Assembly (NCBI GenBank): GCA_963965975.1
Contig: OZ014411.1
Location: forward strand, 7,999,501-8,063,500
DNA: 64,000 nt
Source of the DNA: Xestospongia bergquistia
Lineage: Eukaryota > Porifera > Demospongiae > Haplosclerida > Petrosiidae
Direction: 5' to 3'
Below the pieces are notes generated by a model. It did no database searches. It was not told the origin of the DNA and saw only the letters and a program-made list of their open reading frames with translations. The translations under genes were made by a program, and so were the position numbers. Shown one piece after another: positions 36,256 to 47,299 of the stretch. Each line of letters opens with the position of its first letter. Position 1 is the stretch's first letter.

Positions 36256-37107
36256 ATGGAGCTTATTACAAATCAGAAAGGAGGACAGTCACTACTATGG
36301 GATGGCTGCAGATTCACTCTAAACAGAAAACTAGAAGATGGAACCTGCTACTGGAGATGCCACAAGAGATCATGTGCTGCTAGAATCACTACACTTGGTA
36401 CAGACATACTACAGCAAACAAATGGACACACCCATGCAGTCAACCCTGTAACCACTCGAGTGGAGGAGATAAAGAGCAAACTTAGAAAGAGGGCTAGAGA
36501 AGAGGCAACCCCTGTTCCAACTCTGTACAATGAGGCACTGGTAGAACTCAGCACACAGCCAGACTGCTCAGATGTTGCCCCAACTTTACCTACCTACTTC
36601 TCATTCAAATCATCCATGTACAGAAGTAGAAAGAGGCTCCCTCTACTCCCTAAAACAAGAGGTGAGATCGATCTGACTGGTGATTGGGTGAATACTCTAT
36701 CTGGGGAGAGATTTCTGCTCCGAAATGAGGGCTCCAGCAATCGCATTTTGATCTTTTCTACAGATGCCATGCTCCATTTGCTTTGTGTTCTTGATGCGAT
36801 ATATGTTGATGGAACATTCCAGGTCTGCCCTGCCCTAGCCTGCTGGCATAATCGCATAAAGAAAATGGCACGGAAGGCACATCCCAATCTCTTTGAGTTC
36901 ATTGAAGTGATCCAGAAGGAGCAGGCCACCACTGAATTCACCATAGAGCAGTTATCAGGAGCTGGGAGAGTGAGAGCTAAGAAGAGCAAGATGGTGAGAC
37001 ATGAGGAGACCATCAAGAAATTGATGGAAGAGTTCACAGGAGGCATCAGAACATTAGAATCATTTTTATCTAGTTTAAGCCATTGTGTAGTTTCTTTTGA
37101 TTACTAA
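36256..37107 (+). CDS. FLYWCH-finger / MULE transposase-like protein, internally deleted
   Basis: 283 residues, one exon, start at the first ATG. Residues about 5-55 form a FLYWCH zinc finger: LLWDGCRFTL, YWRCHKRSCAARI, and HTHAV, giving the C2H2 ligand pattern. Around residue 180 the beginning of the MULE transposase core appears (DAIYVDGTFQVCP, first catalytic Asp). The next residues (ACWHNRIKKMARKAHPN, TIEQL) normally come some 200 residues later. The catalytic middle is therefore missing without a frame break, and the protein probably cannot transpose, though it could bind DNA. Codon use is more GC-rich than in the surrounding genes, consistent with transfer as a mobile element. Confidence 0.75.
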   Translation: MELITNQKGGQSLLWDGCRFTLNRKLEDGTCYWRCHKRSCAARITTLGTDILQQTNGHTHAVNPVTTRVEEIKSKLRKRAREEATPVPTLYNEALVELSTQPDCSDVAPTLPTYFSFKSSMYRSRKRLPLLPKTRGEIDLTGDWVNTLSGERFLLRNEGSSNRILIFSTDAMLHLLCVLDAIYVDGTFQVCPALACWHNRIKKMARKAHPNLFEFIEVIQKEQATTEFTIEQLSGAGRVRAKKSKMVRHEETIKKLMEEFTGGIRTLESFLSSLSHCVVSFDY

Positions 37108-37126
37108 CTTGTGCTGAACTCTTTAT

Positions 37127-37200
37127 AGATACACTTAGATTAATTAACACTATGTTAACATTTAGATACACTTAGATTAATTAACACTATGTTAACATTA
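37127..37200. repeat. 37-bp tandem repeat, two copies, near the MULE right end
   Basis: 37127-37163 and 37164-37200 are identical apart from the last base or so (each contains ttagattaattaacactatg). A third partial copy (attaacactagttag) follows. Confidence 0.85.
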
Positions 37201-37309
37201 AATTAACACTAGTTAGACGACACTTCCACATTTACTTAGACATTATGGGACGAACCCATTGAGGTTGCTGATGGTCTTGATTTTCTTCCTGAGGTGGCTG
37301 CTGAAGATT

Positions 37310-40300
37310 TTAGTCCCAATCTTCATCTTCATCTTCATAATCAAATTCATCATCAGTACTACTTCCATAGATAGCACCTTCAGGGTCACATGTTTTATTT
37401 CCTACTTGTCCAGCCACACCCACATGACCATCAGAACCAAAGAAGAGCACAGGTCGAATATAAACCAGCTCATACGGACCTTTTTTAACTTTCCAAAGAG
37501 CATTACATTCCTCATTGTAATGTTTATCAAATTTTCTAGGCATACAGGATATAGCTGGAGGGATTAAGGTAACCATTTCCCATGTAATAGTGGCAGCAGC
37601 TGTGATGAACTCGTCAGGTAACTCTACCCCCTCTTTAGCAGCAATATCACATAAACATGACTTCATCTACAATAATAGATGAATATATTATCATTAATAT
37701 TAATTATTAATATTATAGCATATATGACTTGTATTAAAATTCCCTTACAAGGAATGGGGCTATAAAAGAAACTAGTAAATATGATATAGTGGGTTCTATT
37801 AGTAAAGAACTTAATTAGGCATAGTGAGAGTCTGCAGGAAAAAAAAAAACACCAATTAAATCTATTAATATTCCATCACATTTCTGAACCACCCTCCCAA
37901 ATGTGATAAACAACCAGTAAAAGTACAAACCATAAGATGCTAAAGTCAAGGAGAGATCTGCCATTCCATTCTTTGGAAGCCTCTTATAAGACTAGCTATC
38001 TCATCTCAGTTCACATGATTGTAACACCCACTGTTGATTAGAGTATTGATTTTCATCAAATTTAAGTGACATAAAATTTTTTTTAACCATTTTCATGCAA
38101 AACCATCAAATCTTTCTACCACCAATAAAACCCACTACACCTATAATACCCAGCTTCAAATACATGAAAACTGATATCAACTTGGTAATTAGACTCTTAG
38201 GTATTACCTCAGCCTTTAATTCTTCAATAATACTTTCTTTCCTTCCCTTCACATTAGCATGATACAGTAACAGTGAGTAAGCTCGACTTGTATCTAGCTG
38301 TTGTTCCTTCATACGATGTGATGATTTCTGTTCTTCTGTCATCTTTGATGGATCATTGAACAAAGTAAGTGCTTGTTCTTGTATGATCTTCATAGCATAT
38401 TGACAACTCATAGAAAAAGCTTCCTGTAAAAGTAGAATAATACATGTGACACACTTTGTTAAGTTTGATAATGACCTGCTATTAAATGTATATGTATGTG
38501 ATAAGAACAATGTATTCAACAACAGTGTTATATCCAGGGAAAATTCAAATGCATTGAGTCACAAGTACAATAATGTACATGTACATGTATTACCTGAAAA
38601 AAAGGTGTAATTAATTTCTTCACACTATCTCCTGATACATTAGGGTTGTTTTTAGGCAATTTACAAATATAGTTCTTAAAAAATTCAGAGAACTTTGATG
38701 CTACATCAGTGTGTGTGATATCACCAGGAACAGTATCACCATACATTTTACGAGCTTGATAAGCTGGAGCACCAATGCTATATGGACAGTAAAGACATTA
38801 CAATAACAGTGTGTAAATTGTATACTACATGTAATATTGAGTGAGTGTAAGAGGTACATGATGATGATAAAGTAATGATTGTGTTTCTGCTCCATAAAAA
38901 GAGACCCATTTTAGTACACAAGACAGAAAACAGATTAAAATAAATTTTAGTATTAAGATATTACACAATTGCTTATTGGCAGAAAATATGTAAAACAAAA
39001 AGGTAAGAGAAATACAGGTAAGCAAAAAAAAAACAAAACTATTACAATAATTATTTCCTAGCATTTTGCAAATGCCAGCCTAAATACACATCATACATCA
39101 TAGTACAAAATGGTCTGTATAGATCAATGTAACACATAGGAATAAAAGTAGACTGACACTATTAGCATTCAACATTTGTACTACTTACAAAGAGTATTAT
39201 CAACATGTATGCTTACTATTAACACACAAAGTACAAAGAGAATAATGAAAGTATACTTAAACAGCTATCATAACTAAGGTTTGTCACTATGTCATCTTTT
39301 CCTGATTTTATCAATTAAGGTATCTCCCTTACTCTACCATCTAACCTCCTACTATAGGATGGCATGTAGTGAATATTATTACATTTTCTAAACACATTAA
39401 TCATATGCACCTCATGTAAATTGACTTCACACTTGATGCACTTTGTCTGAACACACATAAAAATCACATTTAACAATTTGAAAACAAAGGTTTGAATGTG
39501 CAATGCATTTACTTTGAATGGACATTTAGTGTGAACTCAAATGTTCTGCAGGTCTAGTATGCATTATATGATTACAGATGGTAATGGTATTAGCTGCCTA
39601 AGTCTGAATATATGTAATTCTCTTTTTTCTAAATGTTGTTATCAGAGTGATTTACACTGATGTTGATTTTGAGAGAGTCACATTTTTGGCAAGTTAGTTA
39701 ATACAGTATTTGTCAGTGTCATTCTTACTTCAACATCGTAAACCTACCATGTTGTAAATTTAACAATATGAATGTAGGATGTACACTAGTGTTATACATA
39801 TTTCTTACTTGACATTACTCATGTGTACTACCTTATGTTGCAAGAATAATTACTATACACTTGTAGAGACAATTACGGGAGTCCTACCTCTTAACCTCAA
39901 ACAAGTTAGCTGCCACAACATAGTTGCTGTGATGATGTTACAGTGGTCATTTCTTGTCAGAGCAAGTGCACGACCACATGACATTTACTTGTACATGTGT
40001 ACATGTACAAGTACTTAAGATAAAGGAAATTTTCGTGCAGGCGAACAAAATGTCAACAAGAGAGTGAATCATAATAACTTACATCTTTCTCTGACTTTCC
40101 AAGTACTCAATCGTCCTAAATAAAAATAAAGTAATAATAATAATGATGTAAATTTTAAAATATTAATATAATAAATCTAGCTTTCTCCTTAAGAAAGAAT
40201 TACTGTGTGCTAAGTAAGATGTCAAAGAAAACATTCACTAAATTAATATAGAGTTATGATAAGTTTTGTCATCATGACTTAGCACTCAGGAGTTAGATAA

Positions 40301-43300
40301 AAAGGTTACTACACAATTCCATATCAATTGCCAACAACAATAGCCATTTTCAATTACTGGATTAAAGCATAAATTACACTAAATCTAAACTTGATATAAA
40401 CCAGTCTTTCTACAGTTAATGTGTGTCTGTACAATACTCTATGTAACAGAAATGATGATGCTGTTAATGATAGCTATTACATTTATTATAGTGTACTAAC
40501 TTTTCACATTTTTCAATGTGTTGTGCTTGGGCATCTAACTTCCTAGAAAGAAATGCATGTTGATTACAAACAAAAAAAATAATTTTAAACTTACAATTCT
40601 AAGTGGGTTTTCTGAGCTTCTACCACACTCAAATTACTAAAAAAGAGAAAATTTGGTTAATAAAAAGTTAAAAATACACTGTTTTCAATCTGTTGTTGTT
40701 ATTTCAGTATACATTGTTATGTCAGCTACTGTCTTCTTTAGTAAAAGGTTGTTGGCTGGTTTCCACTTGTTTTCTAAGTTCAACGTAATATTGGAACCAA
40801 AGTTATGTAGTCAAAGATGTTTCTCTGGGTTAACGTTTGGAGTCATATAGGCAATAAACTGGTATATATGGCATATCAACTGATACATGTACTATTGTTC
40901 ATAGATTCCTCTAGCAGCATATATACAAATTTCTATGGACTTCCAAAATCACATACAACACACCTACTTTTGCACATGTACATGTACTTAAAATAAAGGA
41001 GATTTTCAAATATATTAGAAGATCACTTGTGCAAGCAAAAAAATTCAATAAGAGAGTGAATTACAATAACTTACATTTCAACCATCTTTCTCTGACTTTC
41101 CAAGTACTCAATTTTCCTAAATAGAAAGAAAAATCTGCACTTTTATTCTGGACAAACTAAGAGATCAAAAATTCTTAAATTCATTCATTGACTGATGGAG
41201 TTAAAGTGCAGTATGTTCTAGCATAAAATTTTAATTCAATAAAGCATTGGTCTGGAAATTGTTAAAATTTACTACATTAGCAATTTTGAATGTTTCAAAA
41301 CCACTGAATTTAGTAGATACAACTAATAATAGACTTAAGACGCAGTAACTATTGATATAAGTGATAATAACACATGTAAGTGTGAGCCTGAGGTATATGT
41401 CTTTATGACTGACCATAATATATCGTTTTTCTCTTTTTCAAGTTTTTGTTTTTCTCTAACAAAAAAAGATAATATAACAACAACAACACTTGATTGGAAC
41501 AATAACATGAGCATTAATTTAACAAACAACATGAGCATTATTTTAAGCTCAAATTTAACAAATAATATAACAATTATATGCCTATAGGTCAATATAATTA
41601 AAATCACAACATTTTAATGCTTTAACTCACTACAAGTAATACTTGTATGCACTTACTCTTTAAGTTGTTTTTCTGTTTTTTGAAGTTCAATCTCACGTCT
41701 AACAAAGGTAAAAGATGCAAAAATAAAGACTAAAGTTACAACAAAATAAAATAATAACACAATGATATTATAGTTCAAAATTAAGAATTAATTAACAATT
41801 AATTAATGTATAACACAAAGCAATTATATTGTTAAGTCAGAGAACAATGTCATGTGTCTCCAAACATGATAGTACAAAATAAAAGTGTAACATAATAAAA
41901 CTAATTATATTTATTATATTATATATTTTATATATAATATAATAAATATAATATATATATGATATATTTTCACAATCACATGATAAAGTTTGCTATTAAA
42001 ATACTTTTTAGCAGAGTGTACTTGATTTGTTAATTCATTAATCGTTCTAAATGAAAAAATATAATAGATTATAATTGTAAAAATTCACTATAAAAACTAA
42101 TGTTACTTCCCAACCAACTTGTAGGTTATATTGGTGGATTATTAAATGAAATCCTGTATAATTTGTTGGTAGGTAATAAATAGTATAAACTACCAGCAAA
42201 TTAAACAGTGAGTAATTCACAAGATTTATAGATTTTATTTTGATGGTACTATTATTGCTCTAGAGAACTGGATTATTGCTATGTTTTAAGACTGGAGAGC
42301 TGGCAGAAGTTACAAAACTGCTAAATGACTTTTTTCTGTTATCAAACTTTAATAAATTTGGATCAAGGCTGCTGAAGAATAAATCTTTGAAAATTGGAAA
42401 CACCTTTCAAAAAAGCACAGACAAGACAGAACAGTGGGTCACTCCAGTAAAACTATTGTGCCTGCAAATATTCTGAAATCATGGCAAATCTTACTTACCT
42501 TCTTTAACCAACAGTTGTAATAGTAAGTACTAAGTAGATACATCTGGAAGAGGCTGTCATGAGACTACTGCTACAGAGAGTAATTCAAAAATATATCTAA
42601 GTCTACAAAAAATGAAGCTAGCAAAAGAACAGAGTCTCGAAGAACTGTCACTTCCAAAACAAGACTGTCAATGCCATACCTGTTATATGGTTACATTGGC
42701 ACTTGCCATGCCTGTACTATACATGTATGTTACTCACCTTATGTTCAACATTTGACTAGCTTTGGTATTCTCAAGTTCTGTAGATAATGTGAGTACTTAA
42801 TTGAGATACAAACAAAAATTTTAAACATTAACTCTAATTATAGTACAATGCATAAACTATTAAAATAAATGATAACTAATTTGTTTGTGGCACTGTATGT
42901 CATTTATTTGTCATGTTATTCTATTGTATTAATCAAAATTTAAAAATTATTAGAATTTAGCAGGGCTAAAACAGATGAGCTTGATAAGTGACGAACTTAG
43001 AATAAACCAAAAAGCCTCATAGTCACTCATTTCAAAATTTTACTATAAGCCAATTGTAACTCTTCACCAAGCTGTCCACATTATATCCAACTATAGAATT
43101 TGTGTAACCTAAACTAAGTGGTTATTATAGAGTCTCACTAAACATGTATAGTTCATTATCATTAAATGTCTTAGTTTTATAGTTAACATGGGCAAATAGA
43201 ATAATAATAAGAAAGAACATCATACCATCTCTAGACAGGCAGTGCTATTGTCTGCTTGATTACAACGACATTAAATTATTTTATGACAAAAATATGCAAT

Positions 43301-44590
43301 CTTTTGTTTCTATTTATATATTCATAAAAGACTGTATAGTATTAAGAAATGAAAACATTTTATTATATGAAAAACATTATTACTGTACTACTTTCCTTCA
43401 TTTAGTAATTATAAAGTAGGTTGTCTTATTCACATATTAATTACCTGTGCATGTAATTGTTCTTGAGAGTCTTCATGTGCTTTAACAAGCTTTGTTACCT
43501 CTGTTTGATGATGTAATTGCAAGGTGCTAATCTCAGACCTCAGCTTTTCCACAACTTCCTCAGCACTCTCTCTTCTTTTATTCAACAATGATGATATCAT
43601 GTTCATAGACTTTGGCATACGTTCACAGAGAGTGTTCAGAGCAATTTTCAAGGAAGAAACGTTTGGTCTATCAGAGGGTTCATCTTGAAGGCAGTGAACA
43701 ATGATTTTACAGAGACTATGGTCTTCACTGATACAATCTAACCAACGCTTCCGTTTCTGAGCTTGTAAACTTAGAGGCAATCCAGCTTTCTTTATAGAGA
43801 CTCTCAGCTGTTTAAGCGAAGGGTCTCGTGTGTATGGATAATGACAATTAACTAAATATAGCATAAGATGTCCCATAGAAAAAGTATCCAATGTATCATC
43901 GTAGACTGGGTTTTCACATGTAGCTTCAGGAGGCATATAGTCTAGAGCACCAGGAGCAACTGATAACATACCTACTGCTGACTTTTTAATGACACGAGCC
44001 ACACCAAGATCTGCAACTTTAGCTTGTAAACTTTCTGTTAACAGTACATTACCACTGTTGAGGTCACGATGTACAACACCATGAGAATGAATGTGTAATA
44101 GACCACATGAAATATCTCGTAATATATGTACTTTAATTGGTAAAAATACATCATCACTAGATTTTGCTGGTGTATTGTTTGGTACTAACACTTCACTATA
44201 GTTTGTGATGAGATGTTCTAGATCCATATGTAGTTTCTCCATGATTAGGGCCATGTCTCTAGGGTCAGATGATGGCTGGTTAATTCCTAGAAACTGGACA
44301 ATGTTTGGATGTCTCATCTTACTAAGCAAGGAGCATTCGTTACGAAATTTGTCCACAATAGCTCTCCATTCTTTGTCACTGACACGAACTTCCCCTCTAG
44401 CACCAGTTAGTATGTCATGTAGTCTCTTTGCTATACAAAAAGCTCCATTAAGTTTAACTTCATATACTGCTCCATAAGCTCCTGCCCCAACTCTCTTCTT
44501 TGGATTGATAGGTTCATCTAGTTCAATAAAATACTCTGAAAAGGAAATGGCCATACTGTCGTAATAAAACGAGTGGGTGGTTATACGCAT
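37310..44590 (-). CDS. TKL-like kinase with coiled coil and C-terminal module (kinase 3)
   Basis: Exon 1 44590-43445 is one kinase domain: VGAGAYGAV, CIAKRLHD, FRNECSLLSKMRHPN, GVVHRDLNSGNVLL (HRD kept), VADLGVA, YMPPEA. A helical tail follows (EVVEKLRSEISTLQL). Coiled-coil exons: about 42795-42738, then 42046-42005, 41698-41657, 41455-41414, 41116-41075, 40636-40595, 40542-40501 (six of 42 nt) and 40115-40083 (33 nt), all phase 2. C-terminal exons: 38777-38594, 38423-38208, 37666-37310, ending DEDEDWD. The C-terminal module (WEMVTLIPPAISC, GVAGQVGN) matches that of kinase 1. Odd point: the exon near 42.79 kb starts after AAG where a related copy (29.72 kb) has AGG. That shifts the frame by one base, so the product may stop early. 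With a 59-nt exon there, everything fits as 748 residues. Met 13 (44554) is an alternative start. Confidence 0.75.
41905..41951. repeat. Perfect AT hairpin, 21-bp arms, in a kinase 3 intron
   Basis: Arms 41905-41925 and 41931-41951 are exact reverse complements with a 5-nt loop, only A and T. It may form a cruciform; no function is visible. Confidence 0.85.
42047..43444. other. Large introns of kinase 3
   Basis: Apart from the exon near 42738-42795 no exon was seen. A 66-codon open frame on the plus strand near 42276-42476 has no domain and is not supported. 42790-42990 resembles 29716-29920, and 43170-43400 resembles 49470-49700. Confidence 0.4.
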
Positions 44591-44593
44591 GCG
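44586..44593. promoter_or_regulatory. Conserved CGCATGCG palindrome at kinase 3 5' end
   Basis: Same block as at 31294 and 50895. It overlaps the first ATG of kinase 3 (44590-44588). Its position upstream of the kinase 4 start argues that Met 13 at 44554 is the real start here. Confidence 0.35.
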
Positions 44594-44620
44594 TGCAGCA
44601 ATTTATGGCATTTGAAAAGA

Positions 44621-45842
44621 AATATCCGAAATTTGTTACAGCTTTTTTTGATGCAATCATGTGAAGATATTTGTTCTAATAATTGATCATGCTTCAAAAA
44701 ATTTTTAAACCCTAGTACTTTGCAGAAATGTAATTTGATTCCTTAATATGTTTGGAGACGTCAAATAATAATATTAAAGAACCTAGAGGGCTGAAACTTT
44801 TGAAAATTAAAGATGAAGTCAATTACTACAATTTTAGGGATGGATTTATTTCTACAATAATTTTTGACATTTTTACTAAGCTATAAACCTTGCTTACTTT
44901 AATCACTATTATTATTATATGTTATACAAATCGTACGAAGAAATGCATCCGTAAAAGTACTAACTATTGATCATTTTCGTTCTTGAACTTCTCAGCAGGT
45001 TGTTACATTACCCACAGAATCAAAAATCACAGCAACAGTATCTAAAAGTGCAAAAGTCACCATCTTGATAATGAATAATCGATTTTCATTAATTAAAGGC
45101 AATGAATACACTTAGTGTCCGGTAATTGATAAGTGACTTTCGCTGGGTTAGAATAGTTAAATAAAATGTATTAATTATTATTACTATTATTATTATAATA
45201 ATTATTATTATTATTATTGTTCGTAGACTTATGTACCTTCATCTCAAAGCAGGCCACGCTTTAATAATAATAATAATAATAATAATAGTAATAATATTTT
45301 TAACTATTCTAACCCCGCGAAAGTCACTTATCAATAACCAGACAGTAAGTGTATTCATTGCCTTTAATTAATGAAATCAATTATTCATTATCAAGATGGC
45401 GACTTTTGCACTTTTAGATACTGTTGCTGTTATTTTTGATTCTGTGGGTAATGTAACAACCTGCTGAGAAGTTCAAGAACGAAAATGATCAATAGTTAGT
45501 ACTTTTACGGATGCATTTCTTTGTACGATTTGTATAACATATAATAATAATAGTGATTAAAGTAAGCAAGGTTTATAGCTTAGTAAAAATGTCAAATATT
45601 ATTGTAGAAAATAAATCTATCCGTAAAATTGTAGTAATTGACTTCATCTTTAATTTTCAAAAGTTTCAGCCCTCTAGGTTCTTTAATATTATTATTTGAC
45701 GTCTCCAAACATATTAAGGAATCAAATTACATTTCTGCAAAGTACTAGGGTTTAAATTTTTTTAAAAGCATGATCAATTATTAGAACAAGTATCTTCACA
45801 TGATTGCATCAAAAAAAGCTGAAAAAATTTCAGATATTTCTA
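44621..45842. repeat. Large palindrome: kinase 5' flank in two inverted copies
   Basis: Left arm about 44621-45163 and right arm about 45298-45842 are near-identical reverse complements (for example gaaatgcatccgtaaaagta at 44940 and its complement near 45505). The ~135-bp centre holds trinucleotide runs and the 44-bp core at 45219-45262. The left arm is the 5' flank of kinase 3. The right arm points away with no kinase gene attached. Confidence 0.9.
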
Positions 45843-46010
45843 CCTTAATTTTAACAATCTTTTTAAACACTAACAAATAGATACTAAATCTGCTTTATTG
45901 TTATTCGTCCAGTGTTAACAGAAAAATTAAACTAAACAGTAGGTTTTTTTCTGTTGAAGCAAGTATTAATAAAGTAAATCTTACTAAATTAAGTAAATGT
46001 TTTTTTGTAA

Positions 46011-46013
<3 letters not shown>
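45843..46013. other. Spacer; paralogous empty site of the pogo-like element
   Basis: Resembles the two flanks of the transposon at 51042-53360. It lacks the element at about 45939-45942, where aaactaaacagtagg is continuous. No gene seen; a 90-codon open frame over the next microsatellite is an artefact. Confidence 0.5.
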
Positions 46014-46077
<64 letters not shown>

Positions 46078-46275
46078 GTATGTATATATGTATGTATGTG
46101 TATGTGTGTGTGACCTGATTTGCAATAAGGGACCACTTCTGTCAAACAATTGTGATGCAGCTATATTACACAAAACTGTTTTTGTGATGTTTTAACAGTT
46201 GTCATTTTTCATAAATCATGTCACAAATGTTTTGCCAGAAGTGGTCCATTTTTGCAAATCAGGTCACACACACGC

Positions 46276-46311
<36 letters not shown>
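46014..46311. repeat. (TA)n microsatellites at both sides of a small inverted-repeat element
   Basis: (TA)n at about 46014-46064 followed by tatg-type repeats, and (TA)n again at 46279-46311. The element at 46103-46274 separates them, consistent with insertion into a TA-rich array. Confidence 0.8.
46103..46274. mobile_element. MITE-like element of ~170 bp
   Basis: Left end gtgtgacctgatttgcaa (about 46106) and right end ttgcaaatcaggtcacac (about 46250-46268) are inverted repeats. They extend inward to ggaccacttctg and cagaagtggtcc. No coding potential. Size and structure fit a MITE. It lies between (TA)n runs, so a TA target site is likely but cannot be proved. Confidence 0.65.
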
Positions 46312-46313
<2 letters not shown>

Positions 46314-46373
46314 CATACATATATACATGCAGGCTGAGTTGAAAGATGTTAAGGTAATTATTGTTTTATGGTG

Positions 46374-46844
46374 TAAAGATCCAGGTGTGATTCAAAATAT
46401 GGTATAGCATGTTCAATTCCTTATGAACCAGGAAAACATAGCCAACATTTCTGTTATTTTCATCGTGAGGAACAAATCTACAGAAGTAGAGATGTATTTG
46501 TTGTGTTCTTACAAAAAGGAGAATATGCAAATGTTGATAAAGTGTTCACAACTGCCGTTGCACCTGAACGTCATGAACAAACTACAATGACTTTTAAGAT
46601 ATATAGTACACCAAAAGTTGGTATACAGTATGTTAAAGATGAAGAAGACAAGTTTACAGTACGACAGATTGGTCAATTAATTGTTGATATTCCCAATCCT
46701 GATAACCGTCCAAAAGATCAACGTATGGTTGATATGACAATGGACTTTAGTGGAACAGAAATACAAGCTAAGGCAAAGTATCGTGTAACTGGTGAAGAAG
46801 TTAAGACTGTTTGTGATTTTCTTTCTACTCAAAATGATGATTAA
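46374..46844 (+). pseudogene. HSPA12-like exon 3 fragment, copy of the end of gene 25753-28738
   Basis: Matches 28250-28738 almost base for base to the same stop codon, including IACSIPYEPG-type and VKTVCDFLSTQNDD sequence. A deletion of about 20 bp near its start removes the SDATYG region. No exon 1, exon 2 or ATPase core precedes it. 113 codons remain open at the 3' end. Confidence 0.85.
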
Positions 46845-47299
46845 TTAAAATTGTTATGATTTTTCTATTGTTTGTTGTCTGTCTTTTATTACAAAACATT
46901 CAAAATATTAAACAGGAAAATTAACAAATGTGGATGTACAATTGAGCTTGTACATGGACTAACAACTGTTTAATAATATGTAAATCTTTCAAAACCTTTT
47001 CAGATTCTGATTTATGTAAAGCAATTCATCCATCTATCCATTCATCCATGCAATATTATATTAGCTTTAAAAGTTATGTACACTAATAGATTTAACAAGT
47101 GAAATGGACATACTTATTATTTATGTTCAAACACTGTTAGGATTACCTGGCATGGCTTTGTGTGACTGTGTGTACTTGATATATAATATAATTAATAATA
47201 ATTATGTTCTAATTGTTTAGCTTCCACAACAATAAAACAGCACTAATATCAACTATTCTAAAGTACAATATAGGGACATGTATAGTTAATGTAGCTAGG
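46845..47299. other. Duplicated 3' flank
   Basis: Continues the match to the 3' flank of gene 25753-28738 (28739-29450). Its end also acts as the 3' flank of the minus-strand gene at 47300-49314. No other feature. Confidence 0.5.

Larger units (their letters stand above)
36124..37251 (+). mobile_element. MULE-type DNA transposon with FLYWCH gene, internally deleted
   Basis: Ends are terminal inverted repeats of about 30 bp: left starts gtcccataatgtctaag at 36124, right ends cttagacattatgggac at 37251. It holds one open frame (36256-37107) with a FLYWCH zinc finger and pieces of a MULE-like transposase. No clear target-site duplication was found by eye. The element lies in the low-complexity 3' region of kinase 3. 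Confidence 0.75.

Noticed and set aside
36594-37046. 150-codon minus-strand frame across the MULE gene
   Set aside because: Antisense to the FLYWCH frame, which has recognisable motifs; the antisense translation has none.
42276-42476. 66-codon plus-strand frame in a kinase 3 intron
   Set aside because: No domain, no splice partners, inside the intron of a well-supported gene on the other strand.
45901-46173. 90-codon frame with Tyr/Ile/Thr repeats
   Set aside because: Product of the (TA)n/(TG)n microsatellite only.
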